Positions 1 through 8,933 of a DNA stretch of 64,000 nucleotides are shown here, in pieces. The position numbers were made by a program, and so were the translations under genes. The notes under the pieces were generated by a model that had not been told where the DNA came from, did no database searches, and was given only the letters and a program-made list of their open reading frames with translations. The first letter of the stretch is position 1. Each line of letters begins with the position of its first letter. Source of the DNA: Streptomyces noursei ATCC 11455 (GTDB taxonomy: Bacteria; Actinomycetota; Actinomycetes; Streptomycetales; Streptomycetaceae); NCBI RefSeq assembly GCF_001704275.1, contig NZ_CP011533.1, forward strand, positions 62,001-126,000, in the 5' to 3' direction.

Positions 1-1
1 G

Positions 2-604
2 CCGCCGCGCGAAGCGGTGTTGAACCCGGATCTGCTGCGTATCCAGCCGACCGAGGCGCTGATCGGTCGGGCCGTGCTGTATCTGGTGGCTGCACTGGCG
101 CGGGAGACGGCGTTTGCCATCGATCGGTTCTGCCAGGTCATTGTCGATGAGTGCTACTGGCTGACGATGTCCGCGGAAGGCTCTGCGCTGGTGCACGAGG
201 TCGTCTCGGATGGGCGGAAGCACTACGCCGGCATCGCGATGGGGGCCCATGACGTACGCGAGCTGGGTGGCGAAATGATCCGTGGGCTACTGGCCTACTT
301 GGTCATCTCCCGCACCACCGACCGGACCCTAGCCGGGCACGCTTTGACTGCCTTGGGGCTGCCGGGCGACGACGAGCAGTTGCTGGAGAAGGTCATGACG
401 TTGTCGCCGATGGGCAATCGGGAGCGTGCCGGCGAGATGCTCGGGCGCGATGCCCGTCAGCGCATTGGGCACTTTCAGGTGTTGGTCCCGGAGGTGCATC
501 GCATCCAGGCCAGCATCTTCACCACCCCCGGCAAAACACCCGTACCAGGGGGCGCGACCGCGGCAGCTGGGGCCCTGTCAGCGGCTGACGCGCGGTCATC
601 GTAG
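2..604 (+). CDS. VirB4/TraC-like conjugation ATPase, C-terminal part
   Basis: The reading frame is open at the left edge, so the start and Walker A lie outside the window. What remains is the C-terminal half of a HerA/VirB4-type AAA ATPase. A Walker B segment (QVIVDE, about residue 45) is followed by a sensor-like stretch (HYAGIAMGAHDVREL) and a helical tail ending in a low-complexity Ala/Pro/Gly run. VirB4 proteins energise assembly of, and transport through, type IV secretion channels from the cytoplasmic side of the membrane. The assignment is supported by the VirB6-, VirB1-, VirB8- and VirD4-like genes downstream on the same strand. Another HerA/FtsK-type ATPase is possible, because only the C-terminus is visible. 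Confidence 0.7.
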   Translation, partial: PPREAVLNPDLLRIQPTEALIGRAVLYLVAALARETAFAIDRFCQVIVDECYWLTMSAEGSALVHEVVSDGRKHYAGIAMGAHDVRELGGEMIRGLLAYLVISRTTDRTLAGHALTALGLPGDDEQLLEKVMTLSPMGNRERAGEMLGRDARQRIGHFQVLVPEVHRIQASIFTTPGKTPVPGGATAAAGALSAADARSS

Positions 605-690
605 TCCTGATTGCGTGGTGGGGAGCTGCTGAGGGAGCGGGTGGTGAGCCCCGTGAAGGAAGCGACGCAAGACTGAAGGAGGAGAGTCTC

Positions 691-1527
691 GTGAGTGATC
701 CCCGTATATCGGATAGCGCCTCGGTGGAAGAGGGTTCAGAGGCGCCGACGTGGGAGCGTCCTCGTGTTCTGTTGCGCCGTATGCGTTCTTCTTGCGCTGG
801 TGAACGGGCGGAGAGGATCTGGAAATGGACTTTGCCGGCGTGGTCGGGAAAACTTCCCGACGGGCGCCCATACAATTCCTGCCCTTCGGCTGGAGAATGC
901 CGAAAGATGTGTTATGCCCGCGCCGGGATGTTCATGATGCCCAGCGTTCTGCGGGCTCACCAGCGGAACCTTCAGTACGTCATGGATGAACCGGACGCAT
1001 GGCAAGCTCAGATGATCGAAGAGTTGCAGCTCCCCCGGTTTCGGCCTGTCGGCGACACACCTGCACACGTACGTGTACATGACAGCGGAGATTGGTTTTC
1101 CGACGAATACTTGTCGCGATGGCTTGAGGTTATGCGAAGCGCACCTGACGTCGCGTTTTACAACTACTCCAAGGAAGTTGATCGACTAAAGCGCATTGCC
1201 CAACCGGATCCACCCCCGAATTTCACGTGGCGGTACTCCTACGGGGGCCTCCAGGACGAACTGATCGAACCCCATGACCTTCATGCTGACGTGTTTCCCG
1301 ACGAGGAGTCGCTGGCCGCAGCCGGCTACGTCTCGCAGACCCCATCGGATCTGCTCGCCGCCTATGGGCCGGAGAAGCTGGGTCTCGCAGCAAATAACTT
1401 GCCGGGGCAGAAGCGGAAGCAGGGCGACAAGTCCTTCAGGGCTCTGCAGAGGGCAGCCAACGCCCGCGCCGCGGGTCGGCGATATCCTCGGCGCGGACCG
1501 GTACCCCGCCGCCCCGAGGCGCGATAG
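691..1527 (+). CDS. Gp88-like protein
   Basis: The 278-residue protein starts at GTG 691 behind a strong AAGGAGGAG ribosome binding site at about 676-685. The middle resembles the actinophage 'gene product 88' family. It has a cysteine cluster CPSAGECRKMCYA (about residues 64-76), an aromatic segment following it, and the family-like HDSGDWFSDEYL motif (about residues 130-141). The C-terminus is basic and Arg/Pro rich. The Cx5Cx3C cluster could bind metal or an Fe-S centre, but that is inference; the biochemical role of the family is not established to my knowledge. It sits between the VirB4-like gene and the lasso-type pair, so it is probably cargo of the transfer locus rather than part of the channel. 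Confidence 0.65.
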   Translation: MSDPRISDSASVEEGSEAPTWERPRVLLRRMRSSCAGERAERIWKWTLPAWSGKLPDGRPYNSCPSAGECRKMCYARAGMFMMPSVLRAHQRNLQYVMDEPDAWQAQMIEELQLPRFRPVGDTPAHVRVHDSGDWFSDEYLSRWLEVMRSAPDVAFYNYSKEVDRLKRIAQPDPPPNFTWRYSYGGLQDELIEPHDLHADVFPDEESLAAAGYVSQTPSDLLAAYGPEKLGLAANNLPGQKRKQGDKSFRALQRAANARAAGRRYPRRGPVPRRPEAR

Positions 1528-1681
1528 TTTCCCTGCCGGCGGCAACCTCTTGTCGGCCGGACGACGCCAATGGGTCTAGCTCCTGACGCGCTCGGCATTT
1601 GGCGTTCCCGAACGCAGACAGTTGAACGACGGGCGCGTGGGGAAGACTTGGGGACACATGCCGGTCGATGGGGAGGGGGCG

Positions 1682-2050
1682 GTGTCCGTGGCCGCGGTCG
1701 CAGGTGCGGACTCCCTAGCCGCGAGCCCGCTACCGCTGCGCTGGAAGCTCGCCGCCGTGCGACTGCTGCACGGCCTGCCTTACGCGCGCCTCGCCCGGCT
1801 GGAGGCTCTGTATACGGCGGTGCTGGCGGTGATTCCCTCGTGGTGGCCGGGCCGGATTGCGTGTGCGGAACTGAGCCTCGCCACTGTCATCGCGACCGCC
1901 CTGACCGGCCGCAAGGCCCGCTGGGTGCACGGCGCCCGCTTCATGCCCCACGCCGCACACGCCTGGGCCGAGGTGCCCGAAGGCACGGTCGGCCGGGACA
2001 TCGGCGACGCCGTCGACCGGCCGTGGATGCCGGTCCTGGCCGAGCCGTAG
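1682..2050 (+). CDS. Lasso-peptide-type B2 protein (transglutaminase-like leader protease)
   Basis: B2 proteins are cysteine proteases that cut the leader from lasso precursor peptides. The fold is visible: an N-terminal helical part, then the nucleophile Cys in RIACAELSLAT, a G-R-x-P-type strand (VHGARFMP) and the catalytic His in AAHAWAEV, followed by acidic residues near the C-terminus. GTG 1682 is chosen because GGGGAGGGGG lies just upstream; ATG 1658 and TTG 1622 are in-frame alternatives. An ABC exporter follows at 2217. No precursor, B1 (RRE) or asparagine-synthetase-like cyclase gene is recognisable within the window, so the protein is an orphan of its pathway or serves a different peptide. 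Confidence 0.68.
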   Translation: MSVAAVAGADSLAASPLPLRWKLAAVRLLHGLPYARLARLEALYTAVLAVIPSWWPGRIACAELSLATVIATALTGRKARWVHGARFMPHAAHAWAEVPEGTVGRDIGDAVDRPWMPVLAEP

Positions 2051-2216
2051 CAACTCCCGCGCCACCGTGGTCCGGGGCCAACACGAGCCTCCCCGGCCCT
2101 GGACCACGGCATCACTCGTTCGAATGAAATGCTGACGGGGGCGGTCGGGGTGACCAGGGGCGATCCCGGACCTGGGGGAACAATCCCGTTGCTCGGCCCC
2201 CTGGTTCGGCTCCCTC

Positions 2217-4112
2217 ATGGGGCGCGTGAGTTCTTCCGTATCCTCCCCGCCTGTCGCCGCAGCGGGCCAGCCACCGGTCATGCACCTTGCCTCCGACCGG
2301 CACTTCGAGGCGAGCGTCAACCTGTCCACGTGGGCCATAGCCCGCCGACTCCCGCACACTCTCGCCCAAGCAGCCCGGCTCGGCTGGCGCACCGACCACC
2401 GTGCCGTCCTGACCCTGCTCACCTGCCAGATCGGCGCCGCCGCCCTCACCGCCACCGCGCTCGCGGCCACCACTCGCGTTCTGGCCGCTGTGTTCACCAG
2501 CCCCGACATCTCCACCGGCCTAGGCGAGAACCTGGCCGCCGTGGTCGTGCTCGCCCTCGCCGCATCCGGCCGCTACCTACTCGATGCCGCCGCCCGCGCG
2601 TCCGCCGCGCGCCTCGCACCGAAGGCCGTCCGCGAGGCCGACTTGGAGGTCATCACCGCGGCCACCGCCGCCGAGCTCGTCGCCTACGAGGACCCGGACT
2701 TCGAGGACGCCCACGCCGCTGCCTCCGACGGGGCGGAGAAGACCGGCGACCTCATCCTCGACGCCCAGCTGCTGACCTCCGCCGCGGCCCAGATGGCCGC
2801 CGCCGCGACGGTCGTCACTGTGCTGCACGCGTTGATGCTGCCGCTGCTTCTCGCCTCCGTCATCCCTTGTGCATGGGGTGCCGTACGGGGGGCGCGGATC
2901 GAGCACGGCGCCCACCACCGCAACCTCGCCGACTCCCGTCTGCGCAACGTCTTCCGCGCGTACACCACGGAGCGGGCCACAGCCGATGAGGTCCGCGCAG
3001 GCACCATGGCCGGCTTCCTGATCCGGCAGTACCGCATCGTCTCCGGCCGCCTGGACGCCGAGCAGCTCAAGGCCACCCGGCAGGCCCTGGTGGTGCAAGG
3101 GATCGGCGATGCCCTTACGGCGGTCGGCACCGCCGCGACCTGGGGCGTGCTCGTGCTCCTGGTGGCCACCGGCCGGATGGAGCTCGCCGCGGCGGGAACT
3201 GCCGCGCTGGCGGTGCGGACCTCCGGGGCCGCGCTGGCCACGACGGTACGGGCCGGGGCCCGGCTGTTCCGCACCTCTCTGTCTTTGGACGACTGGGCCC
3301 GGTTCCTGGCCGTGGCCAAGCCATGGATGACCCGCCGCGGTTCAGCTCAGGTTGCCGAGGACGGGCCCCAGGTGATCAGCGCTACGGACGTCTCCTTCAC
3401 CTACCCCGGGGCCGACCGGCCCGCGTTGGACGGCATCGACCTGGACCTCAAGCGCGGCGAGGTCATCGCGCTGGTCGGCGAGAACGGCGCCGGCAAGTCC
3501 ACCCTCGCCCGCGTGCTGACCGGGCTGTTCCTGCCCACGAAGGGCTCGGTGCGGTGGGACGGCGTGGACCTGGCGGACGCCGACCCGGGCGCAGTGCTGT
3601 CGAAGGTGGCGCTTGTGCCGCAGGACTACACGCGCTGGCCACTGGCCGCCCGCGAGAACATCACCCTCGGCCAGCCCCGGCCCGAAGGCGACGTTGCCGT
3701 GCACGCCGCCGCCGAGGCCGCCGGCGCCGACAGTGTCATCGCCGACCTGCCCCACGGGCTGGACACCTCGCTGGCCCGCTCCTGGTGGGGAGGACACGAC
3801 CTGTCCGGCGGGCAGTGGCAGCGCGTCGCCGTTGCTCGCGCTTTCCACCGCGACGCCCCCGTGCTGGTGATGGACGAGCCTACGGCCGCGCTCGATGCCC
3901 GCGCGGAGCACCGGATTTACATGCGGCTCAAGCATCTGGCCGCCGGGCGGGCGACCGTGTTCATCACCCATCGCCTGGCCAACACCCGCCTCGCTGACCG
4001 GATCATCGTCCTCGTCCAGGGCCGCATCTCCGAAACGGGTACGTATGACGAGCTGATCGACCAGGCCGGCGGCTTTTTTGAGATGTTGAAGTTGCAGGAG
4101 GACAGGGACTGA
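2217..4112 (+). CDS. ABC transporter, fused membrane and ATPase domains
   Basis: This is a 631-residue half-transporter of the MsbA/lasso-exporter type. Roughly residues 60-350 contain hydrophobic segments of the type 1 exporter membrane domain. The nucleotide-binding domain follows, with Walker A GENGAGKS at 421-428, Q-loop region VPQDYTRWPL, signature LSGGQ at 529-533, Walker B VLVMDE ending at 553-554, D-loop and H-loop ITHRLAN. All key residues are present, so it should be active as a dimer. Its position directly downstream of the B2 protease suggests export of a small processed peptide (lasso D-type function). The reading frame starts at ATG 2217, 166 bases after the B2 stop. Confidence 0.88.
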   Translation: MGRVSSSVSSPPVAAAGQPPVMHLASDRHFEASVNLSTWAIARRLPHTLAQAARLGWRTDHRAVLTLLTCQIGAAALTATALAATTRVLAAVFTSPDISTGLGENLAAVVVLALAASGRYLLDAAARASAARLAPKAVREADLEVITAATAAELVAYEDPDFEDAHAAASDGAEKTGDLILDAQLLTSAAAQMAAAATVVTVLHALMLPLLLASVIPCAWGAVRGARIEHGAHHRNLADSRLRNVFRAYTTERATADEVRAGTMAGFLIRQYRIVSGRLDAEQLKATRQALVVQGIGDALTAVGTAATWGVLVLLVATGRMELAAAGTAALAVRTSGAALATTVRAGARLFRTSLSLDDWARFLAVAKPWMTRRGSAQVAEDGPQVISATDVSFTYPGADRPALDGIDLDLKRGEVIALVGENGAGKSTLARVLTGLFLPTKGSVRWDGVDLADADPGAVLSKVALVPQDYTRWPLAARENITLGQPRPEGDVAVHAAAEAAGADSVIADLPHGLDTSLARSWWGGHDLSGGQWQRVAVARAFHRDAPVLVMDEPTAALDARAEHRIYMRLKHLAAGRATVFITHRLANTRLADRIIVLVQGRISETGTYDELIDQAGGFFEMLKLQEDRD

Positions 4113-4909
4113 TCCATTCGCTCACCTGTGAGCACGGGATCGGAGAGAGCGGCCCGGCGGTGCCCGTCTTACCGATGCGCCGCCGTCGGGATCCGGACCG
4201 ATGTGGAGGGGACTCGCGGGTAGCCGCGGAGAGCGCCGAAGACCCGCTACATGTAAGGACCTGTGCGCCCGAGACGTCGATGAGAGGCCGGTGCAGTTCG
4301 TACGGTCTGTGGACACCGACAAGATGGACTTCGACTGCGGCGTCTTCGGGCGCGAACTCGTCCCCCATAAGAAGGGCACCAAACACCGCCGAACTGTTCA
4401 GGATTCAGGTCGAAGGCCCACCGCATATGGCTGATCACACCCTCGTCATCCCTGGCTTCGGCATCCTCCAGCCATGCCGCGCGCGGACACGAAGTTCAAT
4501 GTCCGCGCGCCCCCTGGCGCAGTGCCTGAGCAGCGTGGTGGAGCAGCTCAGCCAGAGCCTCGTCGAATTCGAAGGCCCAGACCAGTCGGACTGCGGGCAG
4601 CACATAAATCTCAAGCCGACGGGTCTCGTATGGAGTTGTTGTTGCCGAGCCGGCGAGCCGCCGAGCCGCGTCTTGATGCCCGGCGAGGCAAGCTTGCTCG
4701 GCTGTTGGTCCGAACGCGTACGTCGTTGGCGGGCGGCAGCTGAGCTGGGCGTGGTAAGTCGCGGAAGGGCGCCTGGTGAGCAGCCGGGCCTCCCTCTTAC
4801 CAGCCAGACGTGATGGCCTTGTGACGGGTGAGGAACTCGCTGGTGAGCAGGGTGGTAAGCGACCTGGCGAGCGTTGGGGCATCCCCGAACTCTGTTCTCA
4901 GGAGTGCCG
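4113..4909 (+). other. Gene-poor stretch with possible gene remnants
   Basis: There is no confident gene over about 800 bases. Two pieces look protein-like rather than random. On the plus strand at about 4290-4420, a frame reads VQFVRSVDTDKMDFDCGVFG and continues to a stop at 4434. On the minus strand at about 4496-4800, a frame has balanced composition (PYETRRLEIYVLPAVRLVW, then FEFDEALAELLHH). Neither has a convincing start or a family I recognise. Both may be relics left by earlier insertions between the ABC transporter and the VirB6-like operon. Confidence 0.35.
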
Positions 4910-5446
4910 ATGCCCGCCCTGTTTCGTCGACTGCGTCAGCGTTTCCCTGCCGGCACGCCGGCGACGCCCGGTGTTCGACTGCGCCTACCGGATGCTCCCG
5001 GCGTGCGGACAGCCTCGGGCAGGCGTGGTCGACACCGGGCTCCACGACGTTCCTTCTTGCGCTGTCGCCCTGGCCTTCGCCCTCAGCAGGGCACCCATGG
5101 GGGTGGGCGGGGGCTGGTGTTGCTGGCGGTGGTTTTGTTGGGCTTGGCGCTGGCGGCAGTTGCGTGGACCACCGGGTGGTCGTCTCTGGCGCTTCCTCAG
5201 ACAGGACGTGCTTTTTCGCCTGCTGCTCCGGTGTCCGGCCAGCCCCGTCTCCCGCGGCTCGACGGTGACCCGTGTGACCTTCTCGTGGGGCCGGCGAGCG
5301 AGTACTGCCACCTGCGCGCGACCCGGCATCGAACGTCTGCTCCGAGCCGGGACTCGGCGGAAGCGCGGCTGGCCACCGTGGTCTTGGGCCTGGGTGCCCT
5401 GACGGCGGGGGCTGGCGCGCTCGTCGTGACGCGGCGGCGGCGGTGA
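4910..5446 (+). CDS. Small membrane protein upstream of VirB6-like gene
   Basis: The start ATG 4910 is chosen for its AGGAG ribosome binding site at about 4900-4904. The 178-residue product has an Arg-rich N-terminus, a membrane helix (GLVLLAVVLLGLALAAVAW, about residues 68-86), an external segment with two Cys residues, and a second C-terminal membrane helix ending in RRRR. The stop overlaps the GTG start of the next gene (GTGA at 5443-5446), so translation is probably coupled. It is probably a minor inner-membrane component of the transfer apparatus, comparable in position to small VirB3-like proteins, but sequence alone does not show that. Confidence 0.6.
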   Translation: MPALFRRLRQRFPAGTPATPGVRLRLPDAPGVRTASGRRGRHRAPRRSFLRCRPGLRPQQGTHGGGRGLVLLAVVLLGLALAAVAWTTGWSSLALPQTGRAFSPAAPVSGQPRLPRLDGDPCDLLVGPASEYCHLRATRHRTSAPSRDSAEARLATVVLGLGALTAGAGALVVTRRRR

Positions 5447-7827
5447 GGCGGTGGTTTGGCCGCGGCGCGGTCCTGGCCGGGGTGACAGGGGGCCTGCTGG
5501 TCGCTGCGGCCAGCTCTGCGGTGGCGGCTGACGGTACGGGCCCACAGTCGTTGGCAGCCGATGACGGGGGCCTGCTCGGCCCGTTCAGCAACATCAAGAC
5601 GCCCGAGGGCATTCCGTCGTCGTTCTACGAACTGACCGGTGGGGGCAATGGCATCTCGGATACCGTGATGCGGTTTATGGCCAGCGGCATGTTCGCTCTG
5701 GCTCGCCTGGTCACCGGGTACGCATGCTGGATCGTCGACTGGGTCTACAAGTTTCCGATCACCGATCGGCTTGCATCGACATCCCAGCGGGTTGCTGACG
5801 CCTATGCGCAAAATATCGTCACTCCTCTGGGTTTGGCAGGTCTCTTCACTGCATGGGCTTTTGCTTTTGGTCTGTTCATGGTGGCGCGTGGCCGTGCAGG
5901 GCGTGGTCTCGGAGAGATCCTGGTGACACTGTTGATCGCTGCCATCGGAGCTACATCGCTGGTGCGACCCGATGTGATGCTCGGACAGAATGGGCCGTTG
6001 CATCAGGCTCAGCGCGCCGCATTGGAAGCCGCTGCAATCACGACGAAGGCGACCTCGGAGCCCAAGGATGATCCCAATGATCCGTGCAACCTGATGGGCC
6101 CAGCGAAGGACATCTGCGAACGAAGCGGCATTCCGGAAAAGGAAAAGAAAGAAGCGGAGAAGAAGGAGAAGAAGCGCGCGGAGTCGTGCAAGTACATGAT
6201 CGGCCCTGCGCGCGATCTGTGTATCAACGGCAGGACGGAACCGGTTTCAGAGGATGTATCCCGTCCGATCACTAAGACCCTGACTGACGTGTTGATCGTG
6301 CAGCCCTACCAGCTCCTGCAGTACGGGCAGAGCATCGACAAGGACAGTCCCTTGTACAAGGACTACCAAGCAGCCCTGGTCACTGGAGATGCGGACCCGA
6401 CGGCGCATCCATGCGACATGTTGGACGGAAAGGTAGCTGCCCTGTGCCGCCAACGCAGCAAGAACCTTAGTGAGCAATGCGATGACCTGCCGAAGCCGAG
6501 CATGGAGATGTGTCGGGAAGACAACGGCGCCGGCGGCGGCAATGGAAAGGTGCAAGAGGAGCTGTTGAAAAAGGACGGGCCGGAGGGAGAGGCAGCCGCC
6601 GCTTACATGTCGTCGATGACGTGGGAGCGGGTTCTGGGCGCATTGTGTGTGCTTGTAGCAGCGTTGGTGATGGCTGCAGTCGTAACCGCGATGGCATTTG
6701 CGATGGTTGCCGCACAGTTCGCCTGCGTGCTCGCGGCTTGCGCCACCTATGTGGTGTTCGTGGTGGCACTGTTGCCGGGGCCGAACAGGATGATGCTCTG
6801 GCGATGGGTCGGCGTCTTCGCCTCTTCCACGGTCGTGCTGTTCTGCGTCTCTGTGTTCATCCCGCTCTTCGGCGTAGCCGCCCGGACGTTGCTGGAGTCG
6901 GAGGACACCGCCTTGATCGAACGCCTCGTGCTGCTCGATGCGTTGGCAGTGACCGCCGTCGTGCTGCATCGCCGGATGGTGGCTAGGGGCAGCAACCTCG
7001 GCCATGCCTTCGCGTCCTGGATGCGCTTCGCCAAGGTCGGCGGTACTCACATGATGGGCGACGAAGCTGCGGGGATGGGAATGGCTCTGGCAGCTGCCGG
7101 TGCCGGCGGGCGCGGATCCGGAGGCATCCCCCCCAGCGCCTCGGTCTCTTTGGCTCGCAGTGGTGCCTCTCCTGCCCATGCAGCGCTGGCCATGCGGCGG
7201 GCAAAGCTCGCCTCGGGCATCGCAGCTCTGTCAGACACAGCGGGTCTGCCCGGAAATCCAATGTCGGCTCTGGGCGAAGCACGTGCGGAGGTCCGCCGCG
7301 CAGCGGCTCCGTTGTCAGTGCCGCTGCGAGCAGCCCAACTGGCCTGGGTTGGCCCACCGCGCGAGCCAAACTGGCGAGACGGTGCGGCGGGCAATGGGCC
7401 CCGCGGTCGCGATGGCACCAATGCACCCGGAAGGACGCGGGGTGGTCAGCTGGCCTTCGACCCGCGGACGGGCGAGATCCTCTCCGAGCGGCCCAATGAG
7501 GTTCGACCCGTCGGTCAACGCCTGCGAGAGCGTGTCTCGCGCACACGCGGCGGCCGGGTGCTGCTGGGCGCGGCGCGCGTGGCATGGCACACCACGGTCG
7601 GCTTGCCCGCTGGGTGGGAACGGCTGCATCGCCGCAGGAGCGACTTCACCAGGGAGATGTATCGACAGCTGGACCACTACACCAAGGCTCGGGAGAACTG
7701 GGGCTCGCTGTCCCGTAACGGGATGCGGCGCATCACCCGCGGTCGAAGCGATCGGGTACAGAACTGGGTCAGGTCGCGCGGTGCCTCTCTTCGTAACCAC
7801 CTCTGGCGCGGGAGGAGGCTGCCGTGA
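5443..7827 (+). CDS. TrbL/VirB6-like polytopic membrane protein
   Basis: The 794-residue protein begins with a cleavable-looking signal sequence (hydrophobic stretch ending AVAADG, about residues 8-31). An N-terminal extracellular part and membrane helices (about residues 85-185) follow. A long hydrophilic loop contains a Lys/Glu run (KEKKEAEKKEKKR) and repeated short Cys motifs (DPCNLMGPAKDICE, ESCKYMIGPARDLC, HPCDMLDGKVAALC). A second helical bundle (about residues 395-525) and a basic cytoplasmic tail of about 260 residues complete it. This is the TrbL/VirB6 plan of the inner-membrane channel of type IV secretion systems. Four-base overlaps at both ends place it in one operon with the small membrane protein and the hydrolase. 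The three CxxMxGPAxxxC-like repeats may form disulphides outside the cell. Confidence 0.7.
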   Translation: MRRWFGRGAVLAGVTGGLLVAAASSAVAADGTGPQSLAADDGGLLGPFSNIKTPEGIPSSFYELTGGGNGISDTVMRFMASGMFALARLVTGYACWIVDWVYKFPITDRLASTSQRVADAYAQNIVTPLGLAGLFTAWAFAFGLFMVARGRAGRGLGEILVTLLIAAIGATSLVRPDVMLGQNGPLHQAQRAALEAAAITTKATSEPKDDPNDPCNLMGPAKDICERSGIPEKEKKEAEKKEKKRAESCKYMIGPARDLCINGRTEPVSEDVSRPITKTLTDVLIVQPYQLLQYGQSIDKDSPLYKDYQAALVTGDADPTAHPCDMLDGKVAALCRQRSKNLSEQCDDLPKPSMEMCREDNGAGGGNGKVQEELLKKDGPEGEAAAAYMSSMTWERVLGALCVLVAALVMAAVVTAMAFAMVAAQFACVLAACATYVVFVVALLPGPNRMMLWRWVGVFASSTVVLFCVSVFIPLFGVAARTLLESEDTALIERLVLLDALAVTAVVLHRRMVARGSNLGHAFASWMRFAKVGGTHMMGDEAAGMGMALAAAGAGGRGSGGIPPSASVSLARSGASPAHAALAMRRAKLASGIAALSDTAGLPGNPMSALGEARAEVRRAAAPLSVPLRAAQLAWVGPPREPNWRDGAAGNGPRGRDGTNAPGRTRGGQLAFDPRTGEILSERPNEVRPVGQRLRERVSRTRGGRVLLGAARVAWHTTVGLPAGWERLHRRRSDFTREMYRQLDHYTKARENWGSLSRNGMRRITRGRSDRVQNWVRSRGASLRNHLWRGRRLP

Positions 7828-8933
7828 AGAAGCTTGGATGCCTGGTCGTGCTGTTCGGACTGTTGCTGTTCGGGATACCACTGGGCCTGATCGTGGTGGC
7901 CAGCAACAAGCCGCGGCAGGATACGACGATGTCTGCGGCAGCCGCGGCGGCCCCCGACATTCCTGCGCGCATGTTGCAGGCGTACCGGAATGCGTCAGCG
8001 AAGGTCGCCTCCGTTGTCCCGAAGTGCCAAGGGATGACATGGGCCGTGGTGGCCGGCATCGCCAAGGTGGAGTCCAATCATGCCGCTGGCCACACCATCG
8101 CTGATGACGGGACCATCAGTCCGCCCATCTACGGGCCTCGGTTGACGGGAAGTGGGGTGGGAGGAAACACGCAGTACTTCGCCGATACCGACGGCGGAAA
8201 GTACGACGGTGACCCCACCGCAGAGCGTGCTGTCGGGCCGTTTCAGTTCATGCCCTCGACCTGGTCGAGCAGTGGCCAGGACGGCAATGCGGATGGTCGA
8301 AAGGATCCTCAGAACGCTGATGATGCGGCGCTGAGCGCCGCTGTCTACCTGTGCGGGCAAGGCCGGAACTTGGCCGACGCACGCCAGCTCCACGATGCGG
8401 TGTACTCCTACAACCACTCGGAGGCGTACGTCTCGGAGGTCACCGGTTGGATCAGCCGGTATGCCCAGCTCGATTCGAAGTCCACGTCGCCAATGTCGGC
8501 GACCGGCTCGGCGAAGAACGTCATCGAGGCAGCGCTGTCCCAGCTCGGCATGCCGTACTCATGGGGTGGCGGCAACGCCAGCGGAGCAACTACAGGTATC
8601 TGCTGCTCACCGGGGGGAAAGTCTGGAGCCTCCATCAAGGGGTTCGACTGTTCGGGGTTGACTCAGTTCGCATTCGCGCAGGTCGGCGTTCAGCTCCCTC
8701 GCACGGCAGCTGCCCAGGCCCAGGTCGGCCGACGGATACCCGCCAGTCAGGGGCTAGCTGCCTTGCACCCCGGTGATCTGGTGTTCTTCGGGTACGGGAC
8801 GGACTCGTCGATCTATCACGTCGCCATCTATCTGGGGTCCGGACAGATGCTCGACTCTCCCCGTCCTGGAAGTATGGTCCGCCGCGAGGCTGTCTGGCAG
8901 GACGGGTTCGCCGGCGGGGCTCGGGTGATCTGA
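7824..8933 (+). CDS. Bifunctional lytic transglycosylase / NlpC-P60 hydrolase (VirB1-like)
   Basis: The 369-residue exported wall hydrolase has an N-terminal membrane anchor or signal (about residues 4-28). A transglycosylase domain (about residues 50-210) shows the catalytic Glu in AGIAKVESNH and the GPFQFMPSTW motif. An NlpC/P60 domain (about residues 230-369) shows the nucleophile Cys in GFDCSGLTQ and His in YHVAIYLG. It would cut glycan strands and stem peptides to let the secretion channel or pilus pass the thick cell wall, as VirB1 does in Gram-positive conjugation systems. ATGA overlaps with the VirB6-like gene and with the next gene show one operon. Confidence 0.88.
   Translation: MKKLGCLVVLFGLLLFGIPLGLIVVASNKPRQDTTMSAAAAAAPDIPARMLQAYRNASAKVASVVPKCQGMTWAVVAGIAKVESNHAAGHTIADDGTISPPIYGPRLTGSGVGGNTQYFADTDGGKYDGDPTAERAVGPFQFMPSTWSSSGQDGNADGRKDPQNADDAALSAAVYLCGQGRNLADARQLHDAVYSYNHSEAYVSEVTGWISRYAQLDSKSTSPMSATGSAKNVIEAALSQLGMPYSWGGGNASGATTGICCSPGGKSGASIKGFDCSGLTQFAFAQVGVQLPRTAAAQAQVGRRIPASQGLAALHPGDLVFFGYGTDSSIYHVAIYLGSGQMLDSPRPGSMVRREAVWQDGFAGGARVI

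Noticed and set aside
4160..4813. Long plus-strand reading frame after the ABC transporter
   Set aside because: No ribosome binding site, mixed composition changing along its length, and no domain; at most it contains short relics.
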